Source: an uncultured Bacteroides sp.
GTDB lineage: Bacteria; Bacteroidota; Bacteroidia; Bacteroidales; Bacteroidaceae
Assembly (NCBI GenBank): GCA_900551445.1
Contig: URWA01000003.1
Span: 62,001 to 126,000 of the forward strand
Length of the DNA: 64,000 bases
Reading direction: 5' to 3'
Each line of letters starts with the position of its first letter. The first letter of the stretch is position 1. Of the stretch, positions 60,794-64,000 are shown one piece after another. The position numbers were made by a program, and so were the translations under genes. The notes beneath the pieces are model-generated. The model made no database searches. It saw only the letters and a program-made list of their open reading frames with translations, and was not told where the DNA came from.

Positions 60794-62131
60794 ATGAAAG
60801 TAACTTTCATCATTAAAAAAGCGGCAAAACGGTATGATACTGAATCAACCGCAACTATTTATATCCGTCTGAGAAATGGAAGACAGCTTGATTCTGTTGC
60901 TCCTACCCAGCTTTCAATCAATCCCAACCTGTGGGATGACAAAGCAGAGTGTGTAAAAACAAAAGCTGTCTGCAACGAAGATTTAAGGACTGGCATAAAT
61001 GAAGAGATACGAAAGCTGAAAACCCATGTGGAAAAATCCTTTCACACGGAAAAAGAATCCATTGATAAAGAGTGGCTGAAACTGACCTTAGACAAATATT
61101 ATCATCCTGAAAAGTATTTCACACCGGAAGAGATTGTCATCAAGCCGACTTTCGGAGAGCTGTTTGACAGCTTTCTGGAAAAGCATCCGTTATCGGAAGT
61201 AAGGAAAAAGAATTTCAGGGTGGTAAAAAGAGCCTTATTGCGTTATGAACTGTATGTACGGGAAACAAAAAGAGGACAAAAAGGATTTGTTCTTGATATT
61301 GATACCGTCACACCTGAAACTCTTCGGGACATGTGGGACTTCTTCGAGAACGAATACCAGTATTATGAACTGTACCCAAGCATTTATGAAGCCATTCCAG
61401 AAAAGAGAACTCCGCAACCACGAGGGAAAAATACCCTGATAGACTGCTTTTCAAGAATACGCACATTCTTCCTGTGGTGCCTTGACAACAATCTGACCGC
61501 CAACAGACCGTTTGACAAGTTTCCGATAGAGGAGTGCAAATACGGAACCCCTGTTTATATCAACCTTGAAGAAAGAGACAAGATTTTCAATGCTGACCTG
61601 TCAGCCACTCCACAGCTGGAGATACAGAGGGACATCTTCATTTTCCAGACACTTATAGGATGCAGAGTAAGCGACCTGTACAGAATGACCAAACTGAACG
61701 TGGTAAATGAAGCCATTGAATACATACCGAAGAAAACCAAAGAGGGCAATCCTGTAACGGTACGTGTACCGTTGAACGACAAGGCAAAGGAAATTCTCGA
61801 ACGGTATAAAGACCATGAAGGAAAACTGCTGCCGTTCATTTCCGAACAGAAATATAATGAGGCAATAAAAAAGATATTCAAACTTTCAGGAGTGGACAGG
61901 ATTGTCACTATATTAGACCCATTGACACGTGATGAAGTCAAAAAACCGCTTTATGAAGTGGCAAGCAGCCACCTTGCAAGACGCACCTTCATCGGTAATA
62001 TTTATAAGAAGGTGAAAGACCCGAATCTTGTTTCGGCACTGTCGGGACACAAGGAAGGCAGCAAGGCTTTCAGACGGTACAGGGATATTGACGAAGAGAT
62101 GAAGAAAGACCTCGTTAAACTTTTAGACTAA
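60794..62131 (+). CDS. Tyrosine recombinase/integrase
   Basis: A 445-residue integrase. The catalytic set is complete: R291 (GCRVSDLYR), H393 and R396 (HLARRTF), H419 (LSGHKEG) and nucleophile Y429 (RRYRDID). An N-terminal arm-binding region (KVTFIIKKAAKRYDTESTATIYIRLRNGRQ) and a SAM-like core-binding domain precede it, as in Bacteroides conjugative and mobilizable elements. The ATG at 60794 is preferred to an upstream ATG at 60731, which lies within the direct repeat and before the -7 box. It defines the element's left end. Confidence 0.92.
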   Translation: MKVTFIIKKAAKRYDTESTATIYIRLRNGRQLDSVAPTQLSINPNLWDDKAECVKTKAVCNEDLRTGINEEIRKLKTHVEKSFHTEKESIDKEWLKLTLDKYYHPEKYFTPEEIVIKPTFGELFDSFLEKHPLSEVRKKNFRVVKRALLRYELYVRETKRGQKGFVLDIDTVTPETLRDMWDFFENEYQYYELYPSIYEAIPEKRTPQPRGKNTLIDCFSRIRTFFLWCLDNNLTANRPFDKFPIEECKYGTPVYINLEERDKIFNADLSATPQLEIQRDIFIFQTLIGCRVSDLYRMTKLNVVNEAIEYIPKKTKEGNPVTVRVPLNDKAKEILERYKDHEGKLLPFISEQKYNEAIKKIFKLSGVDRIVTILDPLTRDEVKKPLYEVASSHLARRTFIGNIYKKVKDPNLVSALSGHKEGSKAFRRYRDIDEEMKKDLVKLLD

Positions 62132-62137
62132 ACCTAT

Positions 62138-63088
62138 ATGGGACAACAGGAATACGACAATTTCAAAAGACTGATAAGGGAGTGGCTTGACAGCCACCCC
62201 GATGAATATGCGGCTTTCGTGGAAGAAATGAACGACAAGGAGTTCAAGGGATTCGTTAAGGTTTTCAAGGTTGCCACAACCTTGGTACCGAGATACAAGG
62301 AAGCCACACGCAGACGGATCGGAGACGACAAAATCTCCGATTTCGAGGAACTGGAGAATGTGCTTCTGGATTCTGACCTTGCCCAAAAGATTGTAAACGA
62401 GTTCCACCATTCAAAAAGGCGGAGCATCATACCTGCCATGCTCGCATGGCTGTACTACGGACGGAGTTATGAGTGCATGGTAGAACAGGGAGAGGAACTG
62501 GCCAAAAGAAAAGGAATTACCGGACTATACAAATGGCTTGTTTCCTACATGGTCAGGTTCATCATCAAGAAGAGCATCAGCAGCGGCATGAGAACCAAAG
62601 AGGACTGGGTGGCTTTCAGGAAGCAGCAGAAAGCCATTGAGGAAAACAACCTCGTGGAATGGTCTATTGAGGATGAAGAAGACATTGAAGAAACCGAAAC
62701 GGAAGATACGGAAAGCCTGCAGCAGGGACAGCCCAAGAGTGCCGGACGAAAAGCCGACACACGTACCCTGCCGGAGCTGCTGATAGAGAACAGGGATGTC
62801 ATTCTGGAAAGAATCGGAACAAGGCTGAAAACGCATACGACCGAAACGGACATCGCACGTCTGTACATCGCACTGGTGGAATACCGTTTCATGCGCCCCT
62901 GTCCCATAAAGACTTTCCGGAACGCACTGCAACAGCAATACACAGACCTCAGCATCGTACACGAAAGGGGAATACAGAAAGCGTACAGGAACCTTACCAC
63001 ACCTTTCGGAGGCAGCAAAAAACTGATAAAGGACATCGGGGAAGACCATGTTGCCATAGAGGAATTGAAGGCTTATCTATCCGCTTGA
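62138..63088 (+). CDS. Integrase-adjacent mobile-element protein (DUF6043-like)
   Basis: A 316-residue cytoplasmic protein beginning 7 bases after the integrase stop. It is rich in helix, with no signal or membrane segment. A very acidic stretch (IEDEEDIEETETEDTESLQQ) lies at about 187-206. Proteins of this kind next to integrases in Bacteroides elements are annotated as DUF6043; I make that match from memory with moderate certainty. The role is unknown. Confidence 0.55.
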   Translation: MGQQEYDNFKRLIREWLDSHPDEYAAFVEEMNDKEFKGFVKVFKVATTLVPRYKEATRRRIGDDKISDFEELENVLLDSDLAQKIVNEFHHSKRRSIIPAMLAWLYYGRSYECMVEQGEELAKRKGITGLYKWLVSYMVRFIIKKSISSGMRTKEDWVAFRKQQKAIEENNLVEWSIEDEEDIEETETEDTESLQQGQPKSAGRKADTRTLPELLIENRDVILERIGTRLKTHTTETDIARLYIALVEYRFMRPCPIKTFRNALQQQYTDLSIVHERGIQKAYRNLTTPFGGSKKLIKDIGEDHVAIEELKAYLSA

Positions 63089-63257
63089 AATTCGTTTAAT
63101 TCGTTTTTGGATTTTACGAATTTAACGCATTGAAATCCATTGATTTACGATTATTTTTCGTTATATATTTGTGCCACTATCCTAATCGGGGTAGTGGCTT
63201 TTCGTTTATAATACTGCCGAAACGGGAAGTCTTACAACCGGCAGTTTCAACAAGCCT
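63088..63257 (+). promoter_or_regulatory. Leader of the HTH gene with repeats and two hairpins
   Basis: AAATTCGT occurs at 63088 and again in part at 63098, with an inverted copy ACGAATTT at 63116-63123. A -7 box TATATTTG lies at 63164-63171. Immediately after it a hairpin GCCACTA...TAGTGGC (63172-63198) is followed by TTTTCG. A second hairpin ACTGCCG...CGGCAGT spans 63213-63245. The arrangement suggests controlled transcription or translation of the HTH gene. Confidence 0.4.
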
Positions 63258-63572
63258 ATGACAGACCTGATGGCAATTATCCAAAGCGGAAACGGCAACA
63301 TCAAACTGGAAGTGACAGGCGAAGACCTGCTCATGTTTTCAAACCAGCTGATAAGCCGTGCCAAGCATGAACTCTCCACCGCCATTGCGGAAGCGAGAAA
63401 GGAAAAGTACCTCACAAAGGAGGAAGTGAAGAAAATGTGCGACGTGTGCGACACCACCCTTTGGCACTGGGCAAAGAAGAACTATCTGAAACCCGTGAAG
63501 GTGGGGAACAAGGTCAGATACCGACAGTCGGACATACAGAAAATCCTGGGTGAACGCAATCCTTCAATCTGA
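63258..63572 (+). CDS. Helix-turn-helix (excisionase/MerR-like) protein
   Basis: A 104-residue protein. The C-terminal half YLTKEEVKKMCDVCDTTLWHWAKKNYLKPVKVGNKVRYRQSDIQKIL is a winged HTH_17-type domain. The N-terminal half (LEVTGEDLLMFSNQLISRAKHELSTAIAEARK) is helical. Such proteins in Bacteroides elements act as excision or regulatory factors. It is followed after 4 bases by the P-loop gene. Confidence 0.8.
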   Translation: MTDLMAIIQSGNGNIKLEVTGEDLLMFSNQLISRAKHELSTAIAEARKEKYLTKEEVKKMCDVCDTTLWHWAKKNYLKPVKVGNKVRYRQSDIQKILGERNPSI

Positions 63573-63576
63573 GCCT

Positions 63577-64000
63577 ATGAAAGAGGAAGAATACATGCGT
63601 GTGGGAACGACACTGTACAAGGTCGTAAACCAGCCCTGCGCCAGCGGAGGGTATGAGAAAAGACGTGTGATATGGAACAACAGCACACTCAGGCAGGACT
63701 ACGGGAAGAACTATCTTGCGACCGTCCCGAAGTATGACGGATTCTGTACCGTTCCCGACCATCTGAACTACCGGAAGGAGATTGACGGTTTCCTGAATCT
63801 GTACGAACCGATAGAGCATACTCCGCAGATAGGGGATTTCCCGAACATACGTTCTCTGGTGCTTCACATCTTCGGTGAGCAGTACAATCTGGGACTGGAC
63901 TATCTGCAACTGCTGTTCCTGCAGCCGTTGCAGAAACTTCCCATACTCCTGCTGGTATCGGAAGAGAGGAACACGGGCAAGAGTACGTTCCTTAATTTCC
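63577..64000 (+). CDS. Phage/plasmid primase-helicase-like P-loop protein (C-terminal part off window)
   Basis: The first 141 codons of a gene that runs off the right edge. The start ATG is 4 bases after the HTH stop. The sequence has HTPQIGDFPNIRSLVLHIFGEQYNLGLDYLQLLFLQPLQKLPILLLVSEERNTGKSTFLNF; NTGKST is the Walker A motif, and its context resembles the helicase part of D5/NrS-1-like primase-helicases in mobile elements. It probably serves element replication. Only the beginning can be seen. Confidence 0.7.
   Translation, partial: MKEEEYMRVGTTLYKVVNQPCASGGYEKRRVIWNNSTLRQDYGKNYLATVPKYDGFCTVPDHLNYRKEIDGFLNLYEPIEHTPQIGDFPNIRSLVLHIFGEQYNLGLDYLQLLFLQPLQKLPILLLVSEERNTGKSTFLNF

Overview
The window looks like chromosomal DNA from a gut Bacteroidales, most like Bacteroides/Phocaeicola. 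Three things point there: SusC/SusD polysaccharide utilization, many surface lipoproteins with a Cys soon after the signal peptide, and promoters of the Bacteroides type (TTTG at -33, TAnnTTTG at -7). No rRNA or intact tRNA gene is visible.

Layout. 1-8.6 kb is housekeeping: two outer-membrane beta-barrel proteins, then a leftward run hpt-adk-obgE-pgeF-B3/4-M23-small basic protein, and a rightward pair nnrD-DUF4831. 8.9-29.2 kb is one long leftward surface-glycan region: SusC, SusD, a DUF5017-like glycan-binding lipoprotein, four lipoproteins sharing an N-terminal coiled-coil/'PL29 N-terminal' module (the last carries a large beta-helix like PL29 lyases), a PL8 chondroitin/hyaluronan lyase, and three fimbrillin-like lipoproteins. 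It reads as a glycosaminoglycan utilization locus, but it has no sulfatase, unsaturated glucuronidase or regulator beside it. 29.6-34.6 kb holds phospholipid synthesis (psd, pssA), tadA, yraN, a biotin ligase and a MATE pump. 34.6-35.7 kb holds a small membrane-protein trio (DUF2752, two CD225/dispanin proteins). 35.8-44.4 kb holds pyrH, a phosphatase, frr, rsgA and a complete RND efflux operon. 44.4-52.8 kb holds an amino-acid permease, then a PAPS-making and sulfotransferase operon (cysQ, SLC13 permease, cysC, cysD, cysN, sulfotransferase) arranged like the cholesterol-sulfonation cluster of B. thetaiotaomicron. 52.9-60.4 kb is accessory and becomes AT-rich: a broken GH29 fucosidase, a lipoprotein, a sugar O-acetyltransferase, a DUF3990/DUF3791 toxin-antitoxin pair, a sigma factor fused to a membrane anchor and outer-membrane-type barrel, a methyltransferase and a Fic protein. 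From about 60.6 kb an integrative element begins at what looks like the 3' end of a tRNA gene: tyrosine recombinase, integrase-adjacent protein, excisionase-like HTH protein and a P-loop protein cut by the window edge.

The most unexpected structure is not a gene. Three intergenic regions, at 8.7, 29.4 and 55.0 kb, each hold a short array of degenerate palindromes repeated with an exact 22- or 21-nt period. Each array has a different palindrome core. I know of no named family for them, and they are the best candidates here for something undescribed.
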